From an uncultured Coriobacteriaceae bacterium (GTDB taxonomy: Bacteria; Actinomycetota; Coriobacteriia; Coriobacteriales; Eggerthellaceae): DNA of 5,945 nucleotides. Each line of letters starts with the position of its first letter. Position 1 is the stretch's first letter. The stretch is from the NCBI GenBank assembly GCA_902796815.1, contig CADBQL010000408.1:1-5945 (forward strand), in the 5' to 3' direction. The position numbers and the translations under genes were made by a program. The notes under the pieces are model-generated. The model was not told the origin of the DNA. It saw nothing but the letters and a program-made list of their open reading frames with translations, and searched no databases. Below, piece by piece: positions 1 to 5,612 of this stretch.

Positions 1-224
1 CGGCTATGCCCGCAGGCGCAGAGTGCATGGCGTGGGGGAGCCACTAATTACGCCCCAGATCGCCGCTTCTTTTGCGCGGTCGAAAGGAGGATCAAGCGCG
101 AGACGACCCGAGGGGGGCCAGGCTGACAGGGGCGCTGGAGGCGAATCCAAATCGGCCATCCAACGCCCACGGCGCAGACTTCAATAGAAACAAGGATTAA
201 CCCCATAATGCGCAGATGCGCCAA
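1..224. other. Region downstream of thiI with no recognisable gene
   Basis: No RNA gene or convincing protein gene was found here. A plus-strand frame is open from base 2 to a TAG at 185-187 (61 codons, low complexity, rich in Arg/Gly/Ser at its end), but its third positions show no clear GC bias. It could be the tail of a convergent gene or chance. On the minus strand a 53-codon frame runs from just after the thiI stop to a TAA near 50, and an ATG at 26-28 opens to the window edge without a Shine-Dalgarno sequence; neither resembles anything I know. A perfect AAAGGAGG at 83-90 on the plus strand has no start codon at a useful distance. Short stems exist (GGCGT 29-33 with ACGCC 50-54; GCGC-ATCT-GCGC near 210-222), but none has a U-run, so no terminator is called. 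Confidence 0.4.
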
Positions 225-1442
225 CTAATCCACACGCTTGCGCGGTTTATAAGACGGACAGGCGTAATCGTGAATTTCAGCTGCTTCGACGAGATCGTCT
301 ATCCATGTCTCGAGGTCGTAAGCAGTTTCTGCCTCGAGTACAGCGGGAAGCTTGGCATGGGTTTCGGGATTGCGCGGCATGAACAGCGTGCAGCAATCGG
401 GAGCGTCCTGCGACGAAATCTCGAAGGTACCGAGCCGCTGCGCCTCTTCGATGATCTCGAGCTTGTCAGTCCCGATGAGAGGCCTGAACACCGGCAGCTC
501 AACCGCATCGTCAGTCGCGCGGATATTGTCGAGCGTCTGCGAGGCAACCTGCCCGAGGCTTTCTCCCGTGACGAGAGCCCCAGCTCCCTCTAGGCGCGCT
601 ATGCGCTCTGCAACCTTGAACATGAGCCTGCGGTACAAAATAACGCGCAGGGATGGCGGCGCGACGAGCGCGATCTGCTTCTGACAATCGCCGAGCGGCA
701 CAATGTAGGTCCTCGCAATACATCCCGTCTTCTCGAGAACGCGCGCGATGTCATCGACAAGATATTCGCTTTCGTCCGATGTCTGCGGACGTCCGGAAAA
801 ATGCACGCCAATGCATATCGCACCCCTGCGAGCTAGTTTCCACAATGCCACAGGAGAGTCGATGCCACTCGAGAGCAAGCACATCACCTTGCCCGAGCTG
901 CCTACCGGCAAGCCGCCGATGCCGCGCTTGCTGCGCGCGTAGATATAGGCGGCGTTTTGTATCACTTCGACCACGACGGTGACGTCGGGGTCTTTCATTT
1001 TGACCTTCTTCTGGGGATACGCCTCGCACAGCCGCGACCCGATAATCTGGTTCATCTCCATCGAATCGGTCTCGAAATCTGTATGGTTACGACGCGCATG
1101 AACCTTGAAGGTCTCGAACTCATCGCATTCCGACAGCGCCTTCACGGCCACATCGCCCATTTCCACAAGCTCACGCTCGCATTTGTAACCGCACGAAACA
1201 CGCGCGATGCCGGGAACGCCCGCTATTGAATCAGCAAGCGCCGCTGCGACTTCGAATGACGTGCCTTCTTTCAAAAAAACGCACAAGCGCCCGGAAATGC
1301 GATGAATGGTGACGACAGGCGCACCCGAAAGAAGCGCCTCGACATTCTTGACGAGGCGCTTCTCGAATACTGAACGGTTGCGGCCTTTGAGCCCGATCTC
1401 GTGGTAGTGGATCAGGCAAACACGCTGATGCTGGCCCTCCAT
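225..1442 (-). CDS. thiI: tRNA 4-thiouridine synthetase ThiI (no rhodanese domain)
   Basis: The enzyme adenylates U8 of tRNA and replaces its oxygen with sulfur from a cysteine desulfurase, giving s4U8; some homologues also feed sulfur to the thiamine thiazole. The 405-residue product starts with the family signature YHEIGLKGRNR (13-23). A THUMP-type tRNA-binding region follows (about 60-170), then a PP-loop ATP pyrophosphatase domain with SSGIDSPVA (191-199) and TGESLGQVASQT (292-303). DCCTLF (349-354) matches the family's conserved Cys region, around E. coli Cys344. There is no C-terminal rhodanese domain, so length and layout match the roughly 400-residue Bacillus type rather than the 480-residue E. 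coli type. The PP-loop has Ser192 where Gly is usual (SGGxDS). I chose the ATG at 1442, 7 nt after the rpoZ TAG, over an upstream ATG at 1496 because the conserved N-terminus begins here. No Shine-Dalgarno is evident, so coupling to rpoZ is likely. Confidence 0.95.
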   Translation of the reverse strand: MEGQHQRVCLIHYHEIGLKGRNRSVFEKRLVKNVEALLSGAPVVTIHRISGRLCVFLKEGTSFEVAAALADSIAGVPGIARVSCGYKCERELVEMGDVAVKALSECDEFETFKVHARRNHTDFETDSMEMNQIIGSRLCEAYPQKKVKMKDPDVTVVVEVIQNAAYIYARSKRGIGGLPVGSSGKVMCLLSSGIDSPVALWKLARRGAICIGVHFSGRPQTSDESEYLVDDIARVLEKTGCIARTYIVPLGDCQKQIALVAPPSLRVILYRRLMFKVAERIARLEGAGALVTGESLGQVASQTLDNIRATDDAVELPVFRPLIGTDKLEIIEEAQRLGTFEISSQDAPDCCTLFMPRNPETHAKLPAVLEAETAYDLETWIDDLVEAAEIHDYACPSYKPRKRVD

Positions 1443-1449
1443 CGTTCGT

Positions 1450-1710
1450 CTAATGATTCTTGATGTCGAACGATTCCGGATCGTACGAGACGTCATCGCG
1501 CGCGATTTCGTTAAACGCGATGGAAAGCGGCTTCTTGTCGGACGCCTTGGCTATCTCGACGGCCGTCTGCATCTGAATCGCACGATCGCGCTGCCCACGC
1601 AGCATGTCGTTGATGTCATGTGCACGTTTGCTCGCAAGCGCACACAACAGGAAACGGTCGTTATCGGTCTTCTCGAGTAGGACGTCGATTTTCGGTTCGA
1701 TAATGCTCAT
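1450..1710 (-). CDS. rpoZ: DNA-directed RNA polymerase omega subunit
   Basis: Omega is the small RNA polymerase subunit that wraps the C-terminal tail of beta-prime and helps the core assemble; in many bacteria it also contributes to (p)ppGpp response. The 86-residue product has the family layout: EPKIDVLLEKTDNDRFLLC at 5-23, the core helix ASKRAHDINDM at 26-36 (family xxKRARQIN), and KPLSIAFNEIARD at 59-71, matching the usual KPLxxAxxEI signature. Its length is normal. The ATG at 1710 is preceded by AGGGG (1715-1719) at 4 nt spacing. It lies 19 nt after gmk, the classic gmk-rpoZ pairing that links GMP phosphorylation to transcription machinery, and 7 nt before thiI. Confidence 0.95.
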   Translation of the reverse strand: MSIIEPKIDVLLEKTDNDRFLLCALASKRAHDINDMLRGQRDRAIQMQTAVEIAKASDKKPLSIAFNEIARDDVSYDPESFDIKNH

Positions 1711-1729
1711 AACACCCCTACTTCGTCGT

Positions 1730-2305
1730 TTATTCTTCGGTTTGTTCTTCAGCTTTCGCGTTCACGTACGCGATAAGCTCTTTTGCTGCAGTCGAAAGGT
1801 CGTCGTTGACGATCCTGTAATCGTATTCTTCCTTGTGCGCAAGCTCGTTTACCGCCTGCGCCAGACGCTTCTGGATCGTAGGCTCATCTTCGGTTCCACG
1901 GCCTCGCAGCCGGCTTTCGAGCACTTCCATCGAAGGCGGCTCGATGAACACCAGATGCGCTTCAGGAAGCTTAGCACGCACCTGCAATGCTCCTTGTACG
2001 TCGATTTCGAGAACAACCTGCTTGTTAGCAGCCATTTGCTCTTCAACGCTCTTCCTGGGAGTTCCGTACAAGTAACCTGAATATTCGGCCCATTCCAGCA
2101 GCTCTCCATTAGCAATCAAAAGCTTGAACTCTTCTTCCGTCTTGAAGTAGTAGTTTTTGCCTTCAACATCGCCTTCCCGCGGATTGCGGGTCGTAGCCGA
2201 AATCGATTCCCAGGTATCAGGAATTTCGTGCAACAAGCAGGCCACCAGTGTGCCCTTTCCGACACCTGATGGCCCAGATATTACAAAGAGATTACCTTTG
2301 CGCAT
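1730..2305 (-). CDS. gmk: Guanylate kinase
   Basis: This cytosolic enzyme phosphorylates GMP (and dGMP) to GDP with ATP, an essential step in making GTP and recycling GMP. The 191-residue product begins MRKGNLFVIS and has the Walker A loop GPSGVGKGT at 11-19. The GMP-binding segment ATTRNPREGDVEGKNYYF is at 37-54, EWAEYSGYLYGTP at 71-83 and EIDVQGA at 100-106. The lid region SRLRGRGTED is at 131-140, and the VND motif that completes the nucleotide site is at 166-168. Length is typical. A longer in-frame start at 2362 would run into the end of mIHF and add 19 residues outside the family, so the ATG at 2305 is preferred. That ATG is 7 nt after the mIHF stop with only a weak AAAGA upstream, which suggests translational coupling. 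Confidence 0.97.
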   Translation of the reverse strand: MRKGNLFVISGPSGVGKGTLVACLLHEIPDTWESISATTRNPREGDVEGKNYYFKTEEEFKLLIANGELLEWAEYSGYLYGTPRKSVEEQMAANKQVVLEIDVQGALQVRAKLPEAHLVFIEPPSMEVLESRLRGRGTEDEPTIQKRLAQAVNELAHKEEYDYRIVNDDLSTAAKELIAYVNAKAEEQTEE

Positions 2306-2312
2306 GAAATCT

Positions 2313-2621
2313 TTAGCCCAAACGCTCCAGGAGAGCTGCCTGTTGACGCTCGCCCAGACCACGCAGGCGGCGGCTCTCGGCGATCTGAAGCTCGTTCATA
2401 ACCTTCTCGGACTTTGCCTTACCGTAACCAGGAAGGGTCTCGATCAGGGTCGAAACCTTCATACGACCGACAATCGGATCATCCTTCATATCGATGACCT
2501 CTTTAAGCGTGAGCTTGCCAGTCTTGAGTTGTTCGCGAATCTCTGCGCGCTTGATGCGGGCTTCCTTCGCCTTTTCCAAAGCTGCCTTGCGCTCTTCTTC
2601 GCTCAGTTTAGGAATTGCCAT
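2313..2621 (-). CDS. mihF: Actinobacterial integration host factor mIHF
   Basis: This is a nucleoid-associated DNA-binding protein of the mycobacterial IHF/streptomycete sIHF family, unrelated in sequence to the alpha/beta IHF of E. coli. It bends and compacts DNA and affects replication, nucleoid shape and gene expression; in mycobacteria it is also the host factor for phage L5 integration. The 102-residue product has a charged N-terminal helix (about 7-34, many Lys/Glu/Arg) and the MKVSTLIETLPGYGKAK segment (54-70), which matches the family's helix-two-turns-helix region. The basic tail ESRRLRGLGERQQAALL is at 82-98. The ATG at 2621 has a strong AAGGAGA (2628-2634) at 6 nt spacing, and family proteins begin MA-(I/L)-P-x-L, so the in-frame start at 2732 is rejected. 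It heads an operon with gmk and rpoZ, the usual actinobacterial order. Confidence 0.95.
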   Translation of the reverse strand: MAIPKLSEEERKAALEKAKEARIKRAEIREQLKTGKLTLKEVIDMKDDPIVGRMKVSTLIETLPGYGKAKSEKVMNELQIAESRRLRGLGERQQAALLERLG

Positions 2622-2627
2622 TTGGTC

Positions 2628-2634
2628 TCTCCTT
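2628..2634 (-). promoter_or_regulatory. Ribosome binding site of mIHF
   Basis: AAGGAGA lies 6 nt upstream of the ATG at 2621. It is the strongest Shine-Dalgarno of the four-gene unit and decides the start against the in-frame upstream ATG at 2732. The weak sites at gmk and thiI contrast with it. Confidence 0.85.
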
Positions 2635-2777
2635 TTGTTTCTAGTTCGTAATGCTCGGGCAATGTTAGCGTATAACGCCAAATTATGCCGTTCTAACGCA
2701 ACAACACCACAACTAAAGCTAGCATCTGTCAAGCCAACGTTAGTCCAGTTAAAGTGTGTTGTCGCTGATGTAGGCTC

Positions 2778-2806
2778 ATTCTACGACGGTTTTCCCACGT
2801 AGACAA
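2778..2806 (-). promoter_or_regulatory. Predicted sigma-70-type promoter for mIHF-gmk-rpoZ-thiI
   Basis: On the minus strand TTGTCT (2806-2801) and TAGAAT (2783-2778) are separated by exactly 17 nt, matching the consensus hexamers at 4/6 and 5/6. Transcription would begin near 2771, giving a leader of about 150 nt before the mIHF ATG. The inverted pair CTACG/CGTAG (2781-2785 and 2798-2802) fills the spacer and touches both hexamers, which is where a repressor operator would be expected. This is a pattern match, not a mapped start. Confidence 0.45.
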
Positions 2807-2938
2807 GAAATATTTGAATCTACAAGCCTAAAAGCCCATCCAAATGCAAATATTCTTCATTTGAACTGCGTTTGCAAAACTGTTATAGGGCACTCAGGCT
2901 GCTACGTGCAAAACACCAGCATTCTGCCACCGTCGTAG
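2781..2938. repeat. Nested inverted repeat set (CTACGACGGT / ACCGTCGTAG and CACGTAG / CTACGTG)
   Basis: CTACGACGGT (2781-2790) is matched by its exact reverse complement ACCGTCGTAG (2929-2938). Just inside, CACGTAG (2796-2802) is matched by CTACGTG (2902-2908). Each side is also self-complementary through its own CTACG and CGTAG ends (2781-2785 with 2798-2802), and on the far side GCTACG with CGTAGC extends to a 7-bp stem TGCTACG/CGTAGCA on the minus strand (2900-2940 region). The set can therefore be read as two operator-like sites in opposite orientation (internal spacers 5 and 20 nt), or as one long structured region in RNA. No function is known to me. Confidence 0.6.
2882..2911 (-). promoter_or_regulatory. 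Possible second, distal promoter upstream of mIHF
   Basis: TTGCAC (2911-2906) and TATAAC (2887-2882) are spaced by 18 nt on the minus strand. The -10 is good (5/6), the -35 poor (3/6). Its -35 overlaps the CTACGTG arm (2902-2908) of the second inverted repeat, mirroring the arrangement at the proximal promoter. It would give a leader of about 250 nt. This is a weak call. Confidence 0.22.
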
Positions 2939-2976
2939 CAAATTCGTCATATCATATGGACGCCAATCGCTCAGCT

Positions 2977-3708
2977 TTATGCGTTCAATTCGTTCACGAT
3001 GTCATCGAACGCCTTCGCAGGGTCAGGCGCTTTTGTAATCGGACGTCCGATCACAATATGCGACGCGCCGTTTTCGAAAGCCTGCGCGGGAGTTGTAACA
3101 CGGCTCTGATCTCCCTTGTCAACGCCAACAGGTCTCACGCCCGGCGTTACGACATAGGCGCGCGGCCCAAGGATTTCGCGCAGCGCAACAGCTTCCTGCG
3201 CTGAGGCTACGACGCCCGAAATGCCTGCTTCCTTAGCTACCCCTGCAAGCAAAGCCACCTGTTCTGCTGGCGTGCGCTCGATGCCAATCTGAGCCAAGGC
3301 AGCATCGTCCATGCTGGTCAGAACTGTGATACCAAGCGTTACCGCAGCACGCTCCCCCCGTTCGGCAGCAGCAGCTTCTACACCGCGCTGAGCGGCCTCG
3401 AGCATGGCGCGCCCGCCGAGGGTATGCATGGTTATCATATCTGCACCGGTCATTGCCGCCGATTTTGCAGCGCCTTCAATCTGGAACGGGATGTCATGGA
3501 GTTTCAAATCAAGAAAGACGTTGTAGCCGCGCTGCTTGAAAGCCGCAACGATGGACGGCCCGCATGCGTAGTATAACGTCATGCCCACTTTGACCCAACG
3601 AGCCCTTCCGCGCAGCTTTTCGGCGAGGTCAATCGCTTCATCGCGTCCGCAGTCGAGAGCAACGATGATACGCTCGGCCATCGGTACGTTCGAAAATGCG
3701 TTTGTCAT
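2977..3708 (-). CDS. pyrF: Orotidine 5'-phosphate decarboxylase
   Basis: It decarboxylates OMP to UMP, the last step of de novo pyrimidine synthesis, as a cofactor-free TIM-barrel dimer. The 243-residue product carries IIVALD (14-19) with the first-strand Asp, WVKVG (38-42) with the active-site Lys, and the catalytic array LDLKLHDIP (66-74, D67-K69-D72). GVVASAQE (165-172), VTPGVRP (187-193) and the phosphate-binding IGRPITKAPDP (220-230) follow. These features and the length place it in the short subfamily 1, unlike the longer subfamily 2 enzyme of mycobacteria. The ATG at 3708 has GGAGA (3714-3718) 5 nt upstream. A second ATG (residue 10) would leave the family core intact, but it lacks such a site. 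It is the last gene of the pyrK-pyrD-pyrF unit; no pyrE follows. Confidence 0.97.
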   Translation of the reverse strand: MTNAFSNVPMAERIIVALDCGRDEAIDLAEKLRGRARWVKVGMTLYYACGPSIVAAFKQRGYNVFLDLKLHDIPFQIEGAAKSAAMTGADMITMHTLGGRAMLEAAQRGVEAAAAERGERAAVTLGITVLTSMDDAALAQIGIERTPAEQVALLAGVAKEAGISGVVASAQEAVALREILGPRAYVVTPGVRPVGVDKGDQSRVTTPAQAFENGASHIVIGRPITKAPDPAKAFDDIVNELNA

Positions 3709-3745
3709 AGCTTTCTCCGTTCTAGTCGCTAATCTATCTATCGAC

Positions 3746-4675
3746 TTATTCCAGCGCTCCGACGAGGTCGTTCACGTCTTTGACACCATGTCTTTCGCAA
3801 TAGGCGGCAATTCCGTCAATAACATCGACCGTCGCTTCGGGATTCGAGAAATTCGCAGTGCCAACGGCAACGGCCCGTGCACCTGCAAGCATAAACTCGA
3901 CAGCATCAATGCCCGTCGAAATTCCTCCCATGCCAAGAAGAGGAATGTTCACGGCCTTGTAAGTTTCCCACACCATCCGAAGCGCAACCGGCTTGACGGC
4001 AGGCCCCGAAAGCCCTCCGACATAGCGTGCCAGTTGCGGCTTTTTGCGCTCGACGTCGATGGCCATGCCAAGTAACGTGTTTATGAGCGAAAGCGCATCA
4101 GCGCCTGCAGCCTCTGCGGCACGCGCGATTTCAGTGATATCGGTGACATTGGGCGTGAGCTTCACAATCATGGGCAACTTCGTCGCCGCACGGCACATTC
4201 CGATGACGCGCTCTACGCTCGCTGGATCCGTTCCAATCGTCATGCCACCCGCATCGACGTTGGGGCACGAAATGTTTATCTCGTACGCATCGACAAGCCC
4301 CGTCTGATCAAGTGAGCCGATGACCTCCACGTACTCGTCAAAGCTATGACCCGACACATTAACGATCACGGTTGCACCGATGCTGCGAAGCCAAGGCAGT
4401 TCCTCCGAAGCTAAGTGCGCGACACCGGGATTCTGAAGCCCGATGGAATTGAGCATTCCACTTGGAGTTTCGGCTATGCGTGGACTGGCGTTTCCTGTCC
4501 AACCGTTGAGCGACACACCCTTGGTCGTGACGGCACCCAAACTTGCGACATCGACGAAATCATGGTATTCGCGTCCCGCCGCAAACGTGCCCGATGCGGT
4601 CGTTACGGGATTCTTCATGCGAAGCCCACCGAGGTCGACTTCCATGTTAACCTGCGTATCAAGCGGTTTTCGCAT
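3746..4675 (-). CDS. pyrD: Dihydroorotate dehydrogenase, class 1B catalytic subunit
   Basis: This FMN-containing TIM-barrel subunit oxidises dihydroorotate to orotate and passes electrons to NAD+ through PyrK. With the ATG at 4675 the product is 309 residues, usual for the class. Recognisable parts, in order, are the N-terminal VDLGGLRMKNPVTTASGTF, TTKGVSLNGWTGN, the substrate/FMN segment MLNSIGLQNPG and EINISCPN. The Cys in the last is the catalytic base of class 1 enzymes; class 2 has Ser. VKLTPNVTD, SLINTLLGMAID, GGLSGPAVKPVALRM, LGMGGIS and the FMN-phosphate loop VAVGTANF follow. The start is uncertain: GTG 4684 overlaps pyrK, ATG 4675 lies 2 nt after the pyrK TAA with AAGGTGG (4686-4692) 10 nt upstream, and ATG 4645 aligns best with many family N-termini. 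I prefer 4675, coupled to pyrK. Confidence 0.96.
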   Translation of the reverse strand: MRKPLDTQVNMEVDLGGLRMKNPVTTASGTFAAGREYHDFVDVASLGAVTTKGVSLNGWTGNASPRIAETPSGMLNSIGLQNPGVAHLASEELPWLRSIGATVIVNVSGHSFDEYVEVIGSLDQTGLVDAYEINISCPNVDAGGMTIGTDPASVERVIGMCRAATKLPMIVKLTPNVTDITEIARAAEAAGADALSLINTLLGMAIDVERKKPQLARYVGGLSGPAVKPVALRMVWETYKAVNIPLLGMGGISTGIDAVEFMLAGARAVAVGTANFSNPEATVDVIDGIAAYCERHGVKDVNDLVGALE

Positions 4676-4677
4676 GA

Positions 4678-5493
4678 TTACCACACCACCTTTGCGGCAT
4701 CGAAAATCGGCCCGTCTACGCAGGAGCGACGCTTCCCGTCAACGGTGTCGACTACGCACGAGAGGCAGGCGCCGATGCCGCACGCCATCCGCTTTTCCAT
4801 GCTGACCTCCGTATAGACACCTGCCTGCGCCCCATAGCCCGCAACGATTCTCATCAAGGGCTCCGGTCCGCAAACGGCCAGATAGTCATATGGTGCACCA
4901 TCGTACGCGCAACCTTGCGCCAAGCGTTCCTCGACAAGTGATGTGCAAAATCCCGCACGCCCATACGTTCCGTCATCGGTTGCGCAGAAAGGCTCAAAAC
5001 CGAGCAGGGATTCGTAGCGCTCGCGTGCGATAATCGCGTCTTTCGTTTGCGCTCCGAGCACGACATCGGTCGGGCAGCCGAGAGCGCGCAAGCTTTCGGC
5101 GAGCATGAACAAGGGCGCCGCTCCAACACCGCCCCCAACGAGTAACGCATGCGTGCACGCGCTATCAGCGAAACGCGCAGGCGCGCTCCATTGATTGCCG
5201 ATAGGCCCAATGAGCTCGGCTTCTTGGCCGCACGCGAGGCTCGGCATGAACCGCGTGAGCGTCCCCACTTCCTGATAGAGCACATCAACCGTGCAAGCTT
5301 GCACGTCGCGCGCATAAATCGAAAACGGTCGCCGCAGAATATGATCGGGCGCGCCAGGAACCTTCATATGGACGAACTGACCAGGCATGATAGATTTTGC
5401 AAGGACAGGTGCCTCGAGCACCATCACATGCAGGCGCGGACCGACCTGATCGTTCGAGACGATGCGCGCCTTCTCGTTCACCAACCCGGGCAC
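4678..5493 (-). CDS. pyrK: Dihydroorotate dehydrogenase electron-transfer subunit PyrK
   Basis: PyrK is the FAD and 2Fe-2S partner of class 1B PyrD, carrying electrons from FMN in PyrD to NAD+. The 271-residue product has a ferredoxin-reductase fold. The FAD-binding RRPFSIY is at 54-60 and the second flavin/diphosphate segment VGTLTRFM near 76-83. GGGVGAAP (120-127) is the NAD-side glycine loop, with CGPEPLM at 208-214. The cluster ligands are Cys238, Cys243, Cys246 and Cys258 (C-x4-C-x2-C-x11-C). All expected ligands are present. The longest frame starts with TTG at 5511, but AAGGGGGG (5498-5505) sits 4-5 nt before a GTG at 5493, so that GTG is preferred; the TTG would lie upstream of the ribosome binding site itself. 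A GTG at 5481 is also possible. It leads the pyrKDF unit. Confidence 0.95.
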   Translation of the reverse strand: MPGLVNEKARIVSNDQVGPRLHVMVLEAPVLAKSIMPGQFVHMKVPGAPDHILRRPFSIYARDVQACTVDVLYQEVGTLTRFMPSLACGQEAELIGPIGNQWSAPARFADSACTHALLVGGGVGAAPLFMLAESLRALGCPTDVVLGAQTKDAIIARERYESLLGFEPFCATDDGTYGRAGFCTSLVEERLAQGCAYDGAPYDYLAVCGPEPLMRIVAGYGAQAGVYTEVSMEKRMACGIGACLSCVVDTVDGKRRSCVDGPIFDAAKVVW

Positions 5494-5497
5494 GTAT

Positions 5498-5505
5498 CCC
5501 CCCTT
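5498..5505 (-). promoter_or_regulatory. Ribosome binding site of pyrK
   Basis: AAGGGGGG lies 4 nt before the GTG at 5493. It is a near-consensus Shine-Dalgarno (A replaced by G) and is the reason for choosing this GTG over the upstream TTG at 5511. Confidence 0.65.
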
Positions 5506-5510
5506 CCCCA

Positions 5511-5520
5511 AACGTACGTT
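5511..5520. repeat. Perfect palindrome AACGTACGTT at the likely pyrK transcription start
   Basis: This 10-bp perfect palindrome falls 7-16 nt downstream of the predicted -10, so it covers about +1 to +10 of the pyrKDF message. A second CGTACG core lies at 5575-5580, upstream of the -35, with the two centres 62 bp apart. The position suits a repressor site, but no known regulator is assigned. CGTACG also occurs once inside gmk near 1765, so the core alone is not specific. Confidence 0.5.
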
Positions 5521-5526
5521 AGGGAA

Positions 5527-5556
5527 ATTGTATCATTTGAATGGGACGGGAGACAG
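5527..5556 (-). promoter_or_regulatory. Predicted promoter of pyrK-pyrD-pyrF
   Basis: CTGTCT (5556-5551) and TACAAT (5532-5527) lie 18 nt apart on the minus strand; the -10 matches at 5/6 and the -35 at 3/6. The leader would be only about 27 nt, too short for a PyrR-type antiterminator/terminator, so any pyrimidine control would have to act at initiation or translation. The hexamers resemble those predicted upstream of mIHF (TTGTCT, TAGAAT). Confidence 0.4.
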
Positions 5557-5598
5557 CTTACCACCTCGTTTTGACGTACGGCGCGCAACGCTCCCGTC
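5545..5598. repeat. 8-bp inverted repeat GACGGGAG / CTCCCGTC upstream of pyrK
   Basis: GACGGGAG (5545-5552) and CTCCCGTC (5591-5598) are exact reverse complements separated by 38 nt. The near arm overlaps the start of the predicted -35 and the spacer. The far arm lies mostly in the loop of the 5583-5606 hairpin, so the two structures are mutually exclusive in a read-through transcript. Confidence 0.45.
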
Positions 5599-5606
5599 GG
5601 TCGCGC
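5583..5606 (-). terminator. Weak hairpin after the transporter-like gene
   Basis: Seven nt after the TAG at 5613-5615 (minus strand), GCGCGAC pairs with GTTGCGC (7 bp, one G-U) around a 10-nt loop. An alternative GGCGCG/CGCGCC stem uses nearly the same bases (5580-5585 with 5602-5607). There is no U-run after it, so it may not stop transcription alone. Confidence 0.3.
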
Positions 5607-5612
5607 CAAACT

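Larger units (their letters stand above)
2622..2976. other. 355-nt intergenic region between pyrF and the mIHF operon
   Basis: No protein gene fits here, and the DNA is visibly more AT-rich than the genes around it. From the mIHF side it holds: the mIHF ribosome binding site (2628-2634); a GCGTATAACGC near-palindrome (2668-2678); a perfect TTGACA on the minus strand (2727-2732) lacking a good -10; a better promoter (2778-2806); and a set of inverted repeats between 2781 and 2938. Smaller repeats lie inside that set. AATATTTG 2809-2816 mirrors CAAATATT 2847-2854, and CAAATG 2841-2846 mirrors CATTTG 2858-2863. TTTGCAAA (2871-2878) is a palindrome, and TGCAAAAC occurs directly repeated at 2873-2880 and 2907-2914. 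I see no hairpin with a U-run, so pyrF termination may be factor-dependent or absent. Confidence 0.7.

Noticed and set aside
112..141. G-rich run suggesting a G-quadruplex
   Set aside because: Only two runs have three or more G; the others are GG, so at best a weak two-tetrad fold could form.
129..160. Partial likeness to a cobalamin riboswitch core (GGxGCGAATCC-like)
   Set aside because: The upstream GGGAA element and the B12 box are not found at the needed places, and no B12 gene is nearby.
225..1496. Longer thiI start at 1496
   Set aside because: It overlaps the end of rpoZ by 47 nt, adds 18 basic residues not seen in the family and has no Shine-Dalgarno. The ATG at 1442 directly precedes the conserved N-terminus.
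2313..2732. Longer mIHF start at 2732
   Set aside because: The extra 37 residues do not match the family, and a strong AAGGAGA lies directly before the ATG at 2621.
2727..2732. Perfect TTGACA on the minus strand as the mIHF -35
   Set aside because: At 16-18 nt spacing the -10 candidates (such as TGGTGT) are poor, so it is not called as a promoter, though it could assist an activator-dependent start.
2900..2940. TGCTACG/CGTAGCA hairpin as the pyrF terminator
   Set aside because: The loop is 26-27 nt and no U-run follows the stem in the minus direction, so it is better read as part of the inverted-repeat set.
2872..3204. Plus-strand open frame of 110 codons across the pyrF end
   Set aside because: It lies antisense to pyrF for most of its length and has no recognisable motif; it is a shadow of the real gene.
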